Shown one piece after another: positions 36,447 to 46,036 of a stretch of DNA of 55,788 nucleotides. Position numbers and translations under genes: made by a program. The notes below the pieces were generated by a model. The model ran no database searches. It was given only the letters and a program-made list of their open reading frames with translations, and had not been told where the DNA came from. Source of the stretch: Phyllobacteriaceae bacterium UBA1940 (GTDB taxonomy: Bacteria; Pseudomonadota; Alphaproteobacteria; Rhizobiales; Rhizobiaceae); assembly GCA_002336975.1 (NCBI GenBank), contig DDFA01000021.1, positions 1-55,788 of the forward strand, written 5' to 3'. The stretch's first letter is position 1. The number at the start of each line of letters is the position of its first letter.

Positions 36447-37952
36447 ATGATGCGGCTATCGCCCGCCGACAATGTCGCCATCGCCACCACCAGGATCGAG
36501 GCCGGACAGCCGGGTTATGAGGGCGTCGCCGCGACGGCGCGCATTCCCTTCGGCCACAAGATGGCGATCCGACCGATCGGGGCGGGTGAGCCGGTTCGAA
36601 AATTCGGTCAGATCATCGGCTTCGCCAAGGGGCCGATCGCGCCGGGCGAGTGGGTGCACGAGCACAATGTCGTCATGGGCGATTTCGAGCGCGACTACCA
36701 GTTCGGCGTCGACGCCCGCCCGGAACATATCCTGCCGGAGGCTGAACAGGCGACATTCGAAGGCTTTCGTCGCGCAAATGGCCGGTCCGGGACGCGCAAT
36801 TATCTCGGCATTCTGACCAGCGTGAACTGTTCGGCCTCGGTGGCGCGTTTCATCGCGCAGGCGGCGGTGCAATCGGGCCTGATGGAGCAGTTTCCCAATG
36901 TCGACGGCGTGGTGTCGTTCACCCATGGCGCCGGCTGCGGCATGGCCGGGTCAGGTGAAGGCTATGAGGTGCTGCAAAGGACGCAGTGGGGCTATGCCGG
37001 CAACCCGAACCTCGGGGCTGTGCTGCTGGTCGGCCTGGGATGCGAGGTGTTCCAGATCGGCCGGCTGAAGAAGGAACATGGCGTCGACGAGGGCGACACG
37101 TTCCAGACGATGACGATTCAGGATACCGGCGGGACGAAGAAGACGATCGAACAGGGGCTGGCCCGCGTCAGGGAGATGCTGCCCGCCGTCAACGCCGCCC
37201 GGCGCGAGACCCTGCCGGCGAGCGGACTGACGCTGGCGCTGCAATGCGGCGGCTCCGACGGCTATTCCGGCATCACCGCCAACCCGGCGCTTGGCGTCGC
37301 CGCCGACATTCTGGTGCGCCATGGCGGCACCGCGATCCTCTCCGAAACGCCGGAAATCTACGGCGCCGAACATCTGCTGACCCGCCGCGCCAGGACGCCG
37401 GCCATCGGCCAGAAGCTGATCGAGCGGATCAGATGGTGGGAGGACTACACGTCCCGGAACGGAGGCGAAATGAACAACAACCCCTCGCCCGGCAACAAGG
37501 CGGGCGGGCTGACCACGATCCTGGAAAAATCGCTCGGCGCCGCTGCCAAGGGCGGTTCGACCACGCTGAACGCCGTCTACGAATATGCCGAACCGGTGAC
37601 CGAAAAGGGTTTTGTGTTCATGGACACGCCCGGCTACGACCCGGTGTCGGCGACAGGCCAGGTCGCCGGAGGCGCCAATGTGATCTGCTTCACCACCGGC
37701 CGCGGCTCCGCCTATGGCTGCAAGCCCGCGCCGTCGATCAAGCTCGCCACCAACACGCCGCTCTACCAGCGTATGACCGACGACATGGACATCAATTGCG
37801 GCGACGTGCTGGAGGGCGTGTCGGTCGAGGAGAAGGGCCGCGAGATATTCGAGACCATTCTCGCGGTGGCATCGGGCAAGAAGTCGAAATCCGAGGAACT
37901 CGGCTATGGCGACAATGAATTCGTGCCCTGGCAGATCGGCGCGGTGATGTGA
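36447..37952 (+). CDS. uxaA: UxaA-family sugar-acid dehydratase (altronate dehydratase-like)
   Basis: This roughly 501-residue Fe-dependent dehydratase turns altronate (or a related hexonate/aldarate) into 2-keto-3-deoxy-gluconate. The N-terminal SAF domain is about residues 5-85 (LSPADNVAIATTRIEAGQ to VHEHNVVMGDF). The large domain has GRSGTRNYLGILTSVNCSASV, HGAGCGMAGSGEGYEVLQR, LVGLGCEVFQI, QCGGSDGYSGITANPALG and GRGSAYGCKPAPSIKL, including the conserved cysteines. Length matches altronate dehydratase. ATG 36447 is preferred over TTG 36423, and ATG 36450 is also possible. It would act downstream of UxaC, although it lies 20 kb away and the intervening tagaturonate reductase is not in the window. 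Galactarate dehydratase-type activity is an alternative. Confidence 0.85.
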   Translation: MMRLSPADNVAIATTRIEAGQPGYEGVAATARIPFGHKMAIRPIGAGEPVRKFGQIIGFAKGPIAPGEWVHEHNVVMGDFERDYQFGVDARPEHILPEAEQATFEGFRRANGRSGTRNYLGILTSVNCSASVARFIAQAAVQSGLMEQFPNVDGVVSFTHGAGCGMAGSGEGYEVLQRTQWGYAGNPNLGAVLLVGLGCEVFQIGRLKKEHGVDEGDTFQTMTIQDTGGTKKTIEQGLARVREMLPAVNAARRETLPASGLTLALQCGGSDGYSGITANPALGVAADILVRHGGTAILSETPEIYGAEHLLTRRARTPAIGQKLIERIRWWEDYTSRNGGEMNNNPSPGNKAGGLTTILEKSLGAAAKGGSTTLNAVYEYAEPVTEKGFVFMDTPGYDPVSATGQVAGGANVICFTTGRGSAYGCKPAPSIKLATNTPLYQRMTDDMDINCGDVLEGVSVEEKGREIFETILAVASGKKSKSEELGYGDNEFVPWQIGAVM

Positions 37953-37980
37953 CCGGCCGCGCCCGAGGCCGGCCGCGCCG

Positions 37981-39024
37981 CTACTGGATGAGCCCGCGCA
38001 CCCATTCGAAATAGGTCGCGTTGAGCCTGACCGCCGTGTTGGCGACAGGGTTTTCGGCGACATTGACGCCAAGGATGGTGCGCGACCTGGTCGCCTCGTC
38101 ATAGTCGTAGACGCCGCTGCCGCTGGACCCCGGATAGGTGTCGCATGCGTAGGCGAAGGTGAGCCAGCCGATCGAGTCGGAATCGACATCGCAGGAGGCG
38201 CGCCACATGGTGCCTTCCGGCTTGTCGCCGGGATAACCGATGATGTTGGCGGTGAAGCCGGCCAGTTCCGGGTCGTGGGTGATCGACATCCAGCCGGCCG
38301 TGTCGCCGGCGCGCTGCTTGAGGATGATGACGCCGAGATCCCAGGCCATCACCGAGCCGTAATAGCCCTGATAATTGTCGATGTAGCCCTGCATGATCGA
38401 GGCGCTTTCATATTCGAACGCGCCGAACGGCGCAGTGTGCATATCCTTCATGCCGGGTACAAAGACAAAATTCCGGCGCCAGCCGTTTTCGTGATCGTAG
38501 AGGCAGTGGGCCGCGGTCAGCACCGTGCGCGAACCGATCAGCGTTCCCGAGCAACCGGCAAAATTGCCGTTCTGTTTTTCGATCTGGACATAGCCGAACA
38601 TGCGGAACGGATGGCGGTCGGTCTCGACGATGTTGACGCGGGTGTCATCGCCGAACACCGTGCGGTCCTTGAGCGCCGGATCGACCGCGGCGGGACCGGC
38701 GTTGGTTTTGGGCCGCGCCGGAACGCCCGAGCGAAACGCCCCGCCGATCGCAGCGCCTGGCGGAGTCGACACGACGTCGCCGCTCGCGGCCGACAGGCTG
38801 ACCGTGCCGAGCATCGGCAAGGTCGCCGGCAGCGCCGTTCGCGCCGCGCCGGCAGGCGGCGTCCCATCAAATTTTTCCGACGCTTCGATCCGGTCGGTCG
38901 AGACGAGTTTCTCCAGCGGTTCGCCACGCTGCCTTGCGTCGCCTTCGCCGCCGGCCATCGCCGCGCCGGCCGGAAGCAAGGCGCCGGTCAGAAGCGCGAC
39001 GCCCACCACATTCCAACGCATCAT
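37981..39024 (-). CDS. Secreted trypsin-like serine protease, V8/glutamyl-endopeptidase type
   Basis: The product is 347 residues with a signal peptide (MMRWNVVGVALLTGALLPAGAAMA). A ~100-residue Ala/Pro/Gly-rich pro-segment follows, then a chymotrypsin-fold protease domain. The triad is visible as His in VLTAAHCLYD, Asp in VMAWDLGVIIL and Ser in DTYPGSSGSGVYDY. The GSSGSG motif and the simple S1 loop are closer to V8/glutamyl endopeptidases than to mammalian-type trypsin. ATG 39024 has GGGGTG; GTG 39033 is an alternative. It diverges from a second protease gene, and ends 28 bp from the convergent uxaA-type stop. Role (extracellular digestion or envelope quality control) is unknown. Confidence 0.88.
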   Translation of the reverse strand: MMRWNVVGVALLTGALLPAGAAMAGGEGDARQRGEPLEKLVSTDRIEASEKFDGTPPAGAARTALPATLPMLGTVSLSAASGDVVSTPPGAAIGGAFRSGVPARPKTNAGPAAVDPALKDRTVFGDDTRVNIVETDRHPFRMFGYVQIEKQNGNFAGCSGTLIGSRTVLTAAHCLYDHENGWRRNFVFVPGMKDMHTAPFGAFEYESASIMQGYIDNYQGYYGSVMAWDLGVIILKQRAGDTAGWMSITHDPELAGFTANIIGYPGDKPEGTMWRASCDVDSDSIGWLTFAYACDTYPGSSGSGVYDYDEATRSRTILGVNVAENPVANTAVRLNATYFEWVRGLIQ

Positions 39025-39312
39025 CAAAATCACCCCGAATTCGCCCGCTGAAAATCAAGAAGGAGATCGCGTCGTCATGTGGGCGGCTCCGACCTCTCGC
39101 GGATTTGTGATCGGCAGGTCCGCTGCACGCCCGAATCTCCGACCGGCGCACCAAATTCACCTTGCGTCAACGCCGCAATTAATTCCAGATTGCCGACGAA
39201 CCTGATGCCTGTCGCGCCAGTCGAAGGGGTTTGGCGACGCGGCAGGCAAGGGATGATGGCGGCGCGCCGGCGGACCGGTTCGCCGGAAATGACAGTCTCA
39301 GGAGATAGGCAA

Positions 39313-40317
39313 TTGACAACGAGATTTGTTCGACAGGCGCTCGCGGTCGCCGCTGGCGTCATGGTTCTTGTCGGGGCTGCGTCCGCACAGGACAAGACAC
39401 CACGCTCTGAAATCGATCCGTTCGGCCGCGTCGCCAAGGCGCGCGCCGAAGCCAACAAGGCCGGCGGCGACAGGGTCATCAACGGCTATGCGGCGAACCC
39501 GGGCCAGTTTCCGTTCCAGGTTTCGCTGCTGGTGGCGGGCGCGCTGGACGACAGCAAGGAATCGCAGCTCAACGCGCATTTCTGCGGCGGCAGCCTGATC
39601 TCGCCGGAATGGGTGCTGACGGCGGCGCATTGTCTGGTCTATGCCGGCGCGCCGCTGGAGCCCGAACAGCTTACGGTGCTGACCGGCGCGACCGACCTCG
39701 CCGAAGGCGAACGTCACCCGATCGCCGAGATCATCGTGCATGAAGGATACGACCCGTTCGTGATGGACAACGATCTGGGGCTGATCAGGCTGGCGACGCC
39801 GGCCAAGGAGGCGCCGATCAAGCTGTCGTTCGCCAGCGACGACCACGGGCCGGTGACGGTGACCGGATGGGGCCGCACCGAGACCGGGGAGATGCCGCGC
39901 AACCTGCTGCAGGCCAAGATGGAGCTGTTTCCCAACGACACCTGCAATGCCGGCATCAAGTCGATCTACGCCGAGGACATGAAATATGTGCTGTCCCGCT
40001 ATCTCGGCCGCTTCCGGCTCGCGGAAAGCTCGCTCGACGAGGTGAGCCGCAACCTGACGCCGGTGATGGGCGACCCGCTGACCGGCAATATGATCTGCGC
40101 CGGCGAGCCGGACGGCGCGCGCGACGCCTGTCAAGGCGACAGCGGCGGGCCGCTGTTCGGCGACGACGCCGGCACGCCGATGCAGGTCGGCATCGTCAGC
40201 TGGGGCGAAGGCCCGCTCGACGCCGACATGCCCTGCGGCCACGCCAACGCCTATGGCATCTACACCCGGGTCGCCAACTACAAGGACTGGATCGGCCAGC
40301 ACACCGGCATCGAATAG
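39313..40317 (+). CDS. Secreted S1A trypsin-like protease with zymogen activation site
   Basis: The product is 334 residues with a signal peptide (VRQALAVAAGVMVLVGAASA) and a short basic propeptide. An activation-type junction GGDR-VINGYAANPGQFPFQVSL follows, like the R-IVGG of trypsinogens. The triad is His in WVLTAAHCLV, Asp in MDNDLGLIRL and Ser in DACQGDSGGPLF. The Asp six residues before the Ser (D-ACQG-DS) is the S1-pocket residue of true trypsins, predicting Arg/Lys specificity. An insertion of about 30 residues (IYAEDMKYVLSRYLGRF) lies between Asp and Ser. TTG 39313 is chosen because AGGAG lies 8 nt upstream; ATG 39289 has a weaker site. A strong terminator follows at 40343-40367. Confidence 0.9.
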   Translation: MTTRFVRQALAVAAGVMVLVGAASAQDKTPRSEIDPFGRVAKARAEANKAGGDRVINGYAANPGQFPFQVSLLVAGALDDSKESQLNAHFCGGSLISPEWVLTAAHCLVYAGAPLEPEQLTVLTGATDLAEGERHPIAEIIVHEGYDPFVMDNDLGLIRLATPAKEAPIKLSFASDDHGPVTVTGWGRTETGEMPRNLLQAKMELFPNDTCNAGIKSIYAEDMKYVLSRYLGRFRLAESSLDEVSRNLTPVMGDPLTGNMICAGEPDGARDACQGDSGGPLFGDDAGTPMQVGIVSWGEGPLDADMPCGHANAYGIYTRVANYKDWIGQHTGIE

Positions 40318-40342
40318 ACCGGTTGCAACCGGACTGCCTGGA

Positions 40343-40367
40343 GGGGCGGCGCAGGCCGCCCCTTTTT
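40343..40367 (+). terminator. Intrinsic terminator after the S1A protease gene
   Basis: A perfect 8-bp GC stem, GGGGCGGC (40343-40350) and GCCGCCCC (40355-40362), encloses GCAG and runs directly into TTTTT (40363-40367). It begins 26 bp after the protease stop and ends 4 bp before the convergent hutC stop. A second small palindrome, CCGGTT-GC-AACCGG, lies at 40319-40332. Confidence 0.9.
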
Positions 40368-40370
40368 CAT

Positions 40371-41066
40371 TCAGAGCGACGTGCGCAATTCGTGCGATGG
40401 CGGATGCACCATGCGCACGAATGTCACCGGCTGGTTGCCGATCCAGGTGGTGCGCTCGCCGACGAACACCGCTTCGCCTGGCAGCAATTGCAGCAGTTCG
40501 GCCTCGCCGTCGCCGGCGCGCGCCGCCTTGAAGACGAAGTCGGCGCGCGAGAACGGGGCGTGCGTCACCAGCCAGTCATTGGGGCCGGTCGCGGAAAAAT
40601 CCGCCGCTCTGGCGGCGGGCACGGCCGACAGGTTGATCCAGCGGTCTTCGAACTGCCAGGGCCGACCATCCGCCATATGAAGGCAGCGCAGATGCAGCAT
40701 CTTGTCCGCCCTGGCGAGGTCGAGCTTGGCGCGCACCAGTTCGGGCGCCGGCGCGATCTCGCGCAACAGCAGCCGGTAACCGTAGACGCCGCCCTCGTCC
40801 TCGATCTCCTGGCGCACCAGCGGGATGACAAAACGCGCCTCGCGCACCGGATGCAGCGCGATGCGGGTGCCGGACTTGCGCTTGCGCTCGACGACGCCGG
40901 CGCGCGCCAGTTCCTGCAAGGCGCGGTTGACGGTGGCGCGCGCCGAGCCGAATTCGCGCGCCAGTTCCTCTTCGCCCGGGATCAGCATGCCCGGACCCCA
41001 TTCGCGCCGGGCGATGCGGCGTTCCATCTCCTGCTTGATGTCGCGGAAGGATGCGCGCTGGGCCAT
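40371..41066 (-). CDS. hutC: Histidine-utilisation repressor, GntR/HutC family
   Basis: This 231-residue regulator has an N-terminal GntR winged helix (FRDIKQEMERRIARREWGPGMLIPGEEELAREFGSARATVNRALQELARAGVVERKRKSGTRIA). The C-terminal UTRA domain contains LHLRCLHMADGRPWQFEDRWI and ends GNQPVTFVRMVHPPSHELRTSL, as in HutC proteins that bind urocanate. Its ATG lies in a TGATG overlap with the hutF stop, so hutF-hutC is one operon. The operator dyad in the hutF/hutI gap is the expected target. Repression would be lifted by urocanate, following the known family mechanism. Confidence 0.93.
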   Translation of the reverse strand: MAQRASFRDIKQEMERRIARREWGPGMLIPGEEELAREFGSARATVNRALQELARAGVVERKRKSGTRIALHPVREARFVIPLVRQEIEDEGGVYGYRLLLREIAPAPELVRAKLDLARADKMLHLRCLHMADGRPWQFEDRWINLSAVPAARAADFSATGPNDWLVTHAPFSRADFVFKAARAGDGEAELLQLLPGEAVFVGERTTWIGNQPVTFVRMVHPPSHELRTSL

Positions 41067-42436
41067 CAGATGCGTCCCATGATCGAAGACAGGCAGGCGT
41101 CGTAGCGCGCCGCGATCGCGTCGCGCTCGACATGGCGGCCGGAGCGGACGCGATGGCGGCCGGCCGACCAGACGTCGGCGACAGCGGCATTGCCGGCGCT
41201 GAACAGATAGGCGTCGAGCGCCGCGTCGCCGGTAAGCGAACCGAACCCGTGCGGCCGCAGGTCGAGCGCCGCAAGGTCGGCCCAGCGGCCGACCGCGATC
41301 TCGCCCGCGTCGCGGCCAAGCGCCTGCGCGCCGCCGGCAAGCGCCCGACGATAAAGGTTTGCGCCGACCGACTGGCCGGGATCGGCCAGCACGGCGCGCA
41401 GCCGGTCGCGCAGGCGTTGCGAATAATCGAGCTGGCGCAGTTCCTCGGCGACCGAGATACGGATGTTGGAGTCCGAGCCGACGCCCAGCCGACCCCCGTC
41501 GCCGAGGTAGGAGACGCCGTTGAAAATGCCGTCGCCGAGATTGGCTTCTGTGATCGGACACAGCCCCGCCACCGCACCCGATGCGGCAAGCCGCCGGGTC
41601 TCGCCGGCGTCGAGATGGGTCGAGTGGATCAGACACCAGCGCGGGTCGATCTCGTGTTCGCCCAGTAGCCACTCGACCGGGCGCGCGCCGTAGACCGCGC
41701 GGGTCTCGTCGATTTCCTTTTCCTGTTCGGAGATGTGCATGTGCAGCGGCCGCGCCGGCGCGAGCCGGACCAGTTCGGCGAGATCGCTTCGGCCGGAGGC
41801 GCGCAGCGAATGCGGCGCGATCCCCCAATTGGCGTCGGCGGAAAGCTGCGCCACGATGGCGTCAACGCGCCCGATCAGATCGTTGAAACCGGCGAGATCG
41901 TTACGGAAGCGCAATTGGCCGCCGGCGAGCGGGCGACCGTCGACGCCGCCCTGGGCATAATAGACCGGCAGCAAAGTCAGGCCGATGCCCGTGCGGCCCG
42001 CAGCGGCGGCGATGCGCGCCGCCAGTTCGGCGGGGTCGTCATAGCGCCCGCCGCCTGGCCGGTTGTGCAGATAGTGGAACTCGGCGGCGCCGGAAAACCC
42101 CGCCTCAAGCATTTCCATGAACGCATAGGCGGCGATGGCCTCGATCTCGTCGGGCGTCAGAACGTCGAGGAAACGGTACATCACCTCGCGCCAGGTCCAG
42201 AAGGAATCGTGCTGCGAGGGGCCGCGCCGTTCCGTCAGCCCGGCCATGGCGCGCTGGAAGGTGTGGCTGTGCAGGTTGGACATCGCCGGCAGCAGCAGTT
42301 CGACCGGCAAGGCGTTTCCAGCGCGCGGCGCGCCTTCGGCGACAGAGACGATGCGCCCATTTGCCCCGATCTCGACCGCGACGTCCCTGCCCCAGCGATC
42401 GCCCAGAAGCGCCTGCCGCGCGTGAATCGTCTGCAT
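41066..42436 (-). CDS. hutF: Formimidoylglutamate deiminase
   Basis: This 456-residue amidohydrolase converts N-formimino-L-glutamate to N-formylglutamate and ammonia. Metal ligands are in LLLPAMSNLHSHTFQRAMAGL (H-x-H), the later His in LHMHISEQEKEID and CLIHSTHLD, and the Asp in GVGSDSNIRIS. The SEQEKEID block is typical of HutF. Length is normal. ATG 42436 follows AGGGATG; a slightly longer start at 42445 is less well placed. With the HutG deformylase encoded across the operator, it defines the five-enzyme histidine route through N-formylglutamate. Confidence 0.95.
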   Translation of the reverse strand: MQTIHARQALLGDRWGRDVAVEIGANGRIVSVAEGAPRAGNALPVELLLPAMSNLHSHTFQRAMAGLTERRGPSQHDSFWTWREVMYRFLDVLTPDEIEAIAAYAFMEMLEAGFSGAAEFHYLHNRPGGGRYDDPAELAARIAAAAGRTGIGLTLLPVYYAQGGVDGRPLAGGQLRFRNDLAGFNDLIGRVDAIVAQLSADANWGIAPHSLRASGRSDLAELVRLAPARPLHMHISEQEKEIDETRAVYGARPVEWLLGEHEIDPRWCLIHSTHLDAGETRRLAASGAVAGLCPITEANLGDGIFNGVSYLGDGGRLGVGSDSNIRISVAEELRQLDYSQRLRDRLRAVLADPGQSVGANLYRRALAGGAQALGRDAGEIAVGRWADLAALDLRPHGFGSLTGDAALDAYLFSAGNAAVADVWSAGRHRVRSGRHVERDAIAARYDACLSSIMGRI

Positions 42437-42459
42437 CGGTATCATCCCTGTTGACTTCA

Positions 42460-42491
42460 TATGTCTAGACATAATAGCATTATGTCCAGAC
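42460..42491. promoter_or_regulatory. Large operator dyad between hutF and hutI (probable HutC site)
   Basis: A perfect 14-bp palindrome TATGTCTAGACATA occupies 42460-42473. It is part of a larger dyad in which GTCTAGACATAAT (42463-42475) and ATTATGTCCAGAC (42479-42491) are inverted copies around AGC with one mismatch. The two GTC(T/C)AGAC cores look like two binding sites for a dimeric GntR-family repressor, covering both divergent promoters. HutC as the binder is inference from context. Confidence 0.75.
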
Positions 42492-42507
42492 TTGAAAAGC
42501 GAAATCG

Positions 42508-43701
42508 ATGGCCCGGCGAATTCTCGACAATCTGCGCATCGCAACCATGGCGCCCGGCGCCGGCCGGGAGCCGGTCGATGGCGCCATCGGCATCAAAGAC
42601 GGCCGCACCGCCTTTGCCGGCGCGATCCCCGCCGACTGGGCCGGCGTCGAGCGCGAGGATTTTGGCGGTCGCGTCGCCACCCCGGCGCTGATCGATTGCC
42701 ACACCCATCTGGTGTTCGGCGGCAACCGCGCCCGCGAGTTCGAGATGCGGCTGGAGGGCGCGACCTATGAAGAGATCGCGCGCGCCGGCGGCGGCATCGT
42801 CTCGACGGTGGCGCAGACCCGCGCCCGGTCGCTGGACGAACTGGCAGCGCAGGCGCTGCCGCGGCTCGACGCGCTGCTCGCCGAAGGCGTCGCAACCGTC
42901 GAGGTCAAGTCGGGCTACGGCCTCACCGTCGCCGACGAACTGAAGATGCTGCGCGCCGCGCGCCGCCTTGGCGAACTCAGGCCGGTGCGGGTGAAAACGT
43001 CATACCTCGCCGCCCATGCGACGCCGCCCGAATACAAGGGCCGCGCCGACGCCTATATCGACGAGGTCGTTCTGCCCGGCCTCGACGCCGCGCACGCCGA
43101 GGGGCTGGTCGACGCCGTCGACGGGTTCTGCGAAGGCATCGCGTTTTCGCCAGAACAGATCGCCCGCGTCTTCGACCGGGCGAAGGCGCTCGGCCTGCCG
43201 GTCAAGCTGCACGCCGAGCAATTGTCCAGTCTCGGCGGCGCGAAACTCGCCGCCTCCTATGGCGCGCTGTCGGCCGACCACCTCGAATATCTCGACGCCG
43301 ACGGCGTCGCCGCGATGGCCGCGTCAGGCTCGGTCGCGGTGCTGCTGCCCGGCGCGTTCTATTTCCTGCGCGAGACCCAGGCGCCGCCGGTGAAGCTGCT
43401 GCGCGAGGCCGGCGTGCCGATGGCGCTCGCCACCGACGCCAATCCGGGCTCGTCGCCGCTGACCTCGCCGCTGCTGGCGATGAATATGGCTTGCACTCTG
43501 TTTCGCATGACGCCGCAGGAAGCCCTGGCGGGATTCACCATCAATGCGGCGAAAGCGCTCGGCCTTGCCGGCGAGACCGGCTCGATCGAGCCCGGCAAGC
43601 GCGCCGAGATCGCCATCTGGAACATCTCCGACCCGGCCGAGCTTGCCTACCGGATCGGATTCAACCCGCTGCATCGACTGATACGCTGGAACGACACATG
43701 A
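42508..43701 (+). CDS. hutI: Imidazolonepropionase
   Basis: This 397-residue metal-dependent amidohydrolase opens 4-imidazolone-5-propionate to N-formimino-L-glutamate. Key blocks are [76 protein letters not shown] and [14 protein letters not shown], containing the metal His residues and the conserved Asp. Length is normal for HutI. It is the first gene of the rightward hut operon, directly downstream of the operator dyad. Its stop overlaps the hutH ATG by 4 bp. Confidence 0.96.
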   Translation: MARRILDNLRIATMAPGAGREPVDGAIGIKDGRTAFAGAIPADWAGVEREDFGGRVATPALIDCHTHLVFGGNRAREFEMRLEGATYEEIARAGGGIVSTVAQTRARSLDELAAQALPRLDALLAEGVATVEVKSGYGLTVADELKMLRAARRLGELRPVRVKTSYLAAHATPPEYKGRADAYIDEVVLPGLDAAHAEGLVDAVDGFCEGIAFSPEQIARVFDRAKALGLPVKLHAEQLSSLGGAKLAASYGALSADHLEYLDADGVAAMAASGSVAVLLPGAFYFLRETQAPPVKLLREAGVPMALATDANPGSSPLTSPLLAMNMACTLFRMTPQEALAGFTINAAKALGLAGETGSIEPGKRAEIAIWNISDPAELAYRIGFNPLHRLIRWNDT

Positions 43702-45230
43702 CAATCACGCTTCATCCCGGCGCGGTTTCGCTCGCCGATCTGGAAACGATCTACCGCACCGGCGCGCCGGCCAGGCTCGACGACGGTTTCCGGCCGGGCA
43801 TCGCCCGCGCCGCCGCCCGCATCTCCGAGATCGCCGGCGGCGATCAGGCCGTCTACGGCGTCAACACCGGCTTCGGCAAGCTCGCCTCGGTGCGCATCGC
43901 GCCGCAGGACGTCGCGACGCTGCAGCGCAACCTGATCCTGTCGCACTGCTGCGGCGTCGGCGCGCTGCTGGCGCCGGAGATCGTGCGGCTGGTGATGGCG
44001 CTGAAGCTGATTTCGCTGGGGCGCGGCGCGTCGGGGGTGCAGCCGTCGACGGTCGAACTGATCGAGGCGATGCTGGCCAATGACGTCATTCCGGCGATCC
44101 CGGAAAAGGGTTCGGTCGGCGCGTCGGGCGACCTGGCGCCGCTGGCGCATATGGCCGCCGCCATGATCGGCGAGGGCGAGGCCTTCTGGCGCGGCGCCAA
44201 AATGCCGGCGCGCGAGGCGCTCGCCAGCGCCGGGCTGAAACCGATCGTGCTGGCGGCCAAGGAAGGCATCGGCCTGATCAACGGCACCCAGGTGTCGACG
44301 GCGCTGGCGCTCGCCGGCCTGTTCCGCGCCCACCGCGCCGCCAACGCCGCGCTGATCACCGGCGCGCTGTCGACGGATGCGGCGATGGGGTCGTCCGCTC
44401 CCTTCGTCGAGGAGATCCACACCTTGCGCGGCCATCGCGGCCAGATCGAAACGGCCGCGGCGCTGCGGGCGCTGATGGCCGGCTCCGTAATCCGCGATTC
44501 GCACCTGGAAGGCGACGAGCGCGTCCAGGACCCCTATTGCATCCGCTGCCAGCCCCAGGTCGACGGCGCATGCCTCGACCTGCTGCGCATGGCGGCGAAG
44601 ACGCTGGAGATCGAGGCGAACGCCGTGACCGACAATCCGCTGGTGCTGTCGGACGGCGCGGTGGTGTCGGGCGGCAATTTCCACGCCGAGCCGGTGGCGT
44701 TCGCCGCCGACCAGATCGCCATTGCCGTGTGCGAGATCGGCGCGATCTCGCAGCGCCGCATCGCGCTCTTGGTCGATCCGGCGCTGTCGTTCGGCTTGCC
44801 GGCGTTTCTGGCGAAAAAGCCGGGGCTGAACTCCGGGCTGATGATCGCCGAGGTCACGTCGGCGGCGCTGATGAGCGAAAACAAGCAGATGTCGCACCCG
44901 GCCTCGGTCGACTCGACGCCGACCTCGGCCAACCAGGAAGACCATGTGTCGATGGCCTGCCACGGCGCGCGGCGGCTGTTGCAGATGACCGACAATCTGT
45001 CGGCGATCGTCGGCATCGAGGCGATCACCGCGGCGCAGGGCGTCGAGTTCCGCGCGCCGCTCAAGACCAGTCCGGAACTGGCGCGCGCCATCGCCGCCAT
45101 TCGCGGCCGCGTCGCAACGCTCGAGGTCGACCGCTACATGGCCGGCGATCTCGAGGCCGCCGCCGAACTGGTGCGCGACGGAACGCTGAACGCCAGCGTC
45201 AGCGCGGGCGTGCTGCCGGGGCTGGCATGA
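43698..45230 (+). CDS. hutH: Histidine ammonia-lyase
   Basis: This 510-residue lyase removes ammonia from L-histidine to give urocanate, the first step of the pathway. The MIO-forming Ala-Ser-Gly lies in [19 protein letters not shown] near residue 143. Further family blocks are [12 protein letters not shown] (catalytic Tyr), [29 protein letters not shown] and [30 protein letters not shown]. No cofactor gene is needed because the MIO group forms autocatalytically. It overlaps hutI and hutG by 4 bp each. Confidence 0.97.
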   Translation: MTITLHPGAVSLADLETIYRTGAPARLDDGFRPGIARAAARISEIAGGDQAVYGVNTGFGKLASVRIAPQDVATLQRNLILSHCCGVGALLAPEIVRLVMALKLISLGRGASGVQPSTVELIEAMLANDVIPAIPEKGSVGASGDLAPLAHMAAAMIGEGEAFWRGAKMPAREALASAGLKPIVLAAKEGIGLINGTQVSTALALAGLFRAHRAANAALITGALSTDAAMGSSAPFVEEIHTLRGHRGQIETAAALRALMAGSVIRDSHLEGDERVQDPYCIRCQPQVDGACLDLLRMAAKTLEIEANAVTDNPLVLSDGAVVSGGNFHAEPVAFAADQIAIAVCEIGAISQRRIALLVDPALSFGLPAFLAKKPGLNSGLMIAEVTSAALMSENKQMSHPASVDSTPTSANQEDHVSMACHGARRLLQMTDNLSAIVGIEAITAAQGVEFRAPLKTSPELARAIAAIRGRVATLEVDRYMAGDLEAAAELVRDGTLNASVSAGVLPGLA

Positions 45231-46036
45231 TGAACCCGGTCGAAGTGAGTTCCGGCTCGTCACCGGTCATCCTCGCGTTTCCGCACACCGGAACCAGCGT
45301 GCCGATGGAGATCGCGCTCAGCCTCAACGCCGAGGGCATGAAGCTGCGCGACACCGACTGGCATATCCACCAGCTCTATGCCGGCTTGCTGCCCGATGCG
45401 ACGACGGTGCGGGCGACGTTCCACCGTTATGTCATCGACGCCAACCGCGACCCGTCCGGCCAAAGCCTCTATCCAGGCCAGAATACGACCGGCCTCGTGC
45501 CGTCGACCGATTTCGACAACCAGCCGATCTGGATTGCCGGCGAGGAGCCGACCGACGCCGACGTCGCCAAGCGGCTGGCAAATTTCCACCGGCCCTATCA
45601 CGCGGCGCTGGAAGCGGAGATCGAACGCGTCAAGGCGCTCCACGGCGTCGCCATCGTCTATGACGGCCATTCGATCCGCTCGCGCTGTCCATTCCTGTTC
45701 GATGGCGTACTGCCGGACTTCAACATCGGCACCAACAATGGCGAAACCTGCGCGCCCGAGATCGAACGCGCCGTCGCCGGGATCTGCGCCGCCGCTCAAG
45801 GCTACACATCGGTCGTCAACGGCCGCTTTCGCGGCGGCTGGACGACCCGCCATTACGGCAGACCCGGAACCGGCGTGCACGCCATCCAGATGGAGCTGGC
45901 GCAGATCAGCCATCTGGCGAGCGAAGACACGCCCTTTGCGCTCGACGGCGCCAAAACGGCGCGCCTGCGCGCCGTGCTCGCCCGCATCCTTGCAGACATC
46001 GAAACGATCACCCTGAAAACCGGAAGCAACCGATGA
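45227..46036 (+). CDS. hutG: N-formylglutamate deformylase
   Basis: This 269-residue zinc hydrolase of the FGase family releases formate from N-formyl-L-glutamate. Zinc and catalytic residues are in [62 protein letters not shown] and [13 protein letters not shown], ending with [12 protein letters not shown]. This is the deformylase HutG, not the unrelated formiminoglutamase that shares the symbol in enteric bacteria. ATG 45227 overlaps the hutH stop; a second ATG follows immediately at 45230. The stop overlaps hutU by 4 bp. Confidence 0.95.
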   Translation: MMNPVEVSSGSSPVILAFPHTGTSVPMEIALSLNAEGMKLRDTDWHIHQLYAGLLPDATTVRATFHRYVIDANRDPSGQSLYPGQNTTGLVPSTDFDNQPIWIAGEEPTDADVAKRLANFHRPYHAALEAEIERVKALHGVAIVYDGHSIRSRCPFLFDGVLPDFNIGTNNGETCAPEIERAVAGICAAAQGYTSVVNGRFRGGWTTRHYGRPGTGVHAIQMELAQISHLASEDTPFALDGAKTARLRAVLARILADIETITLKTGSNR

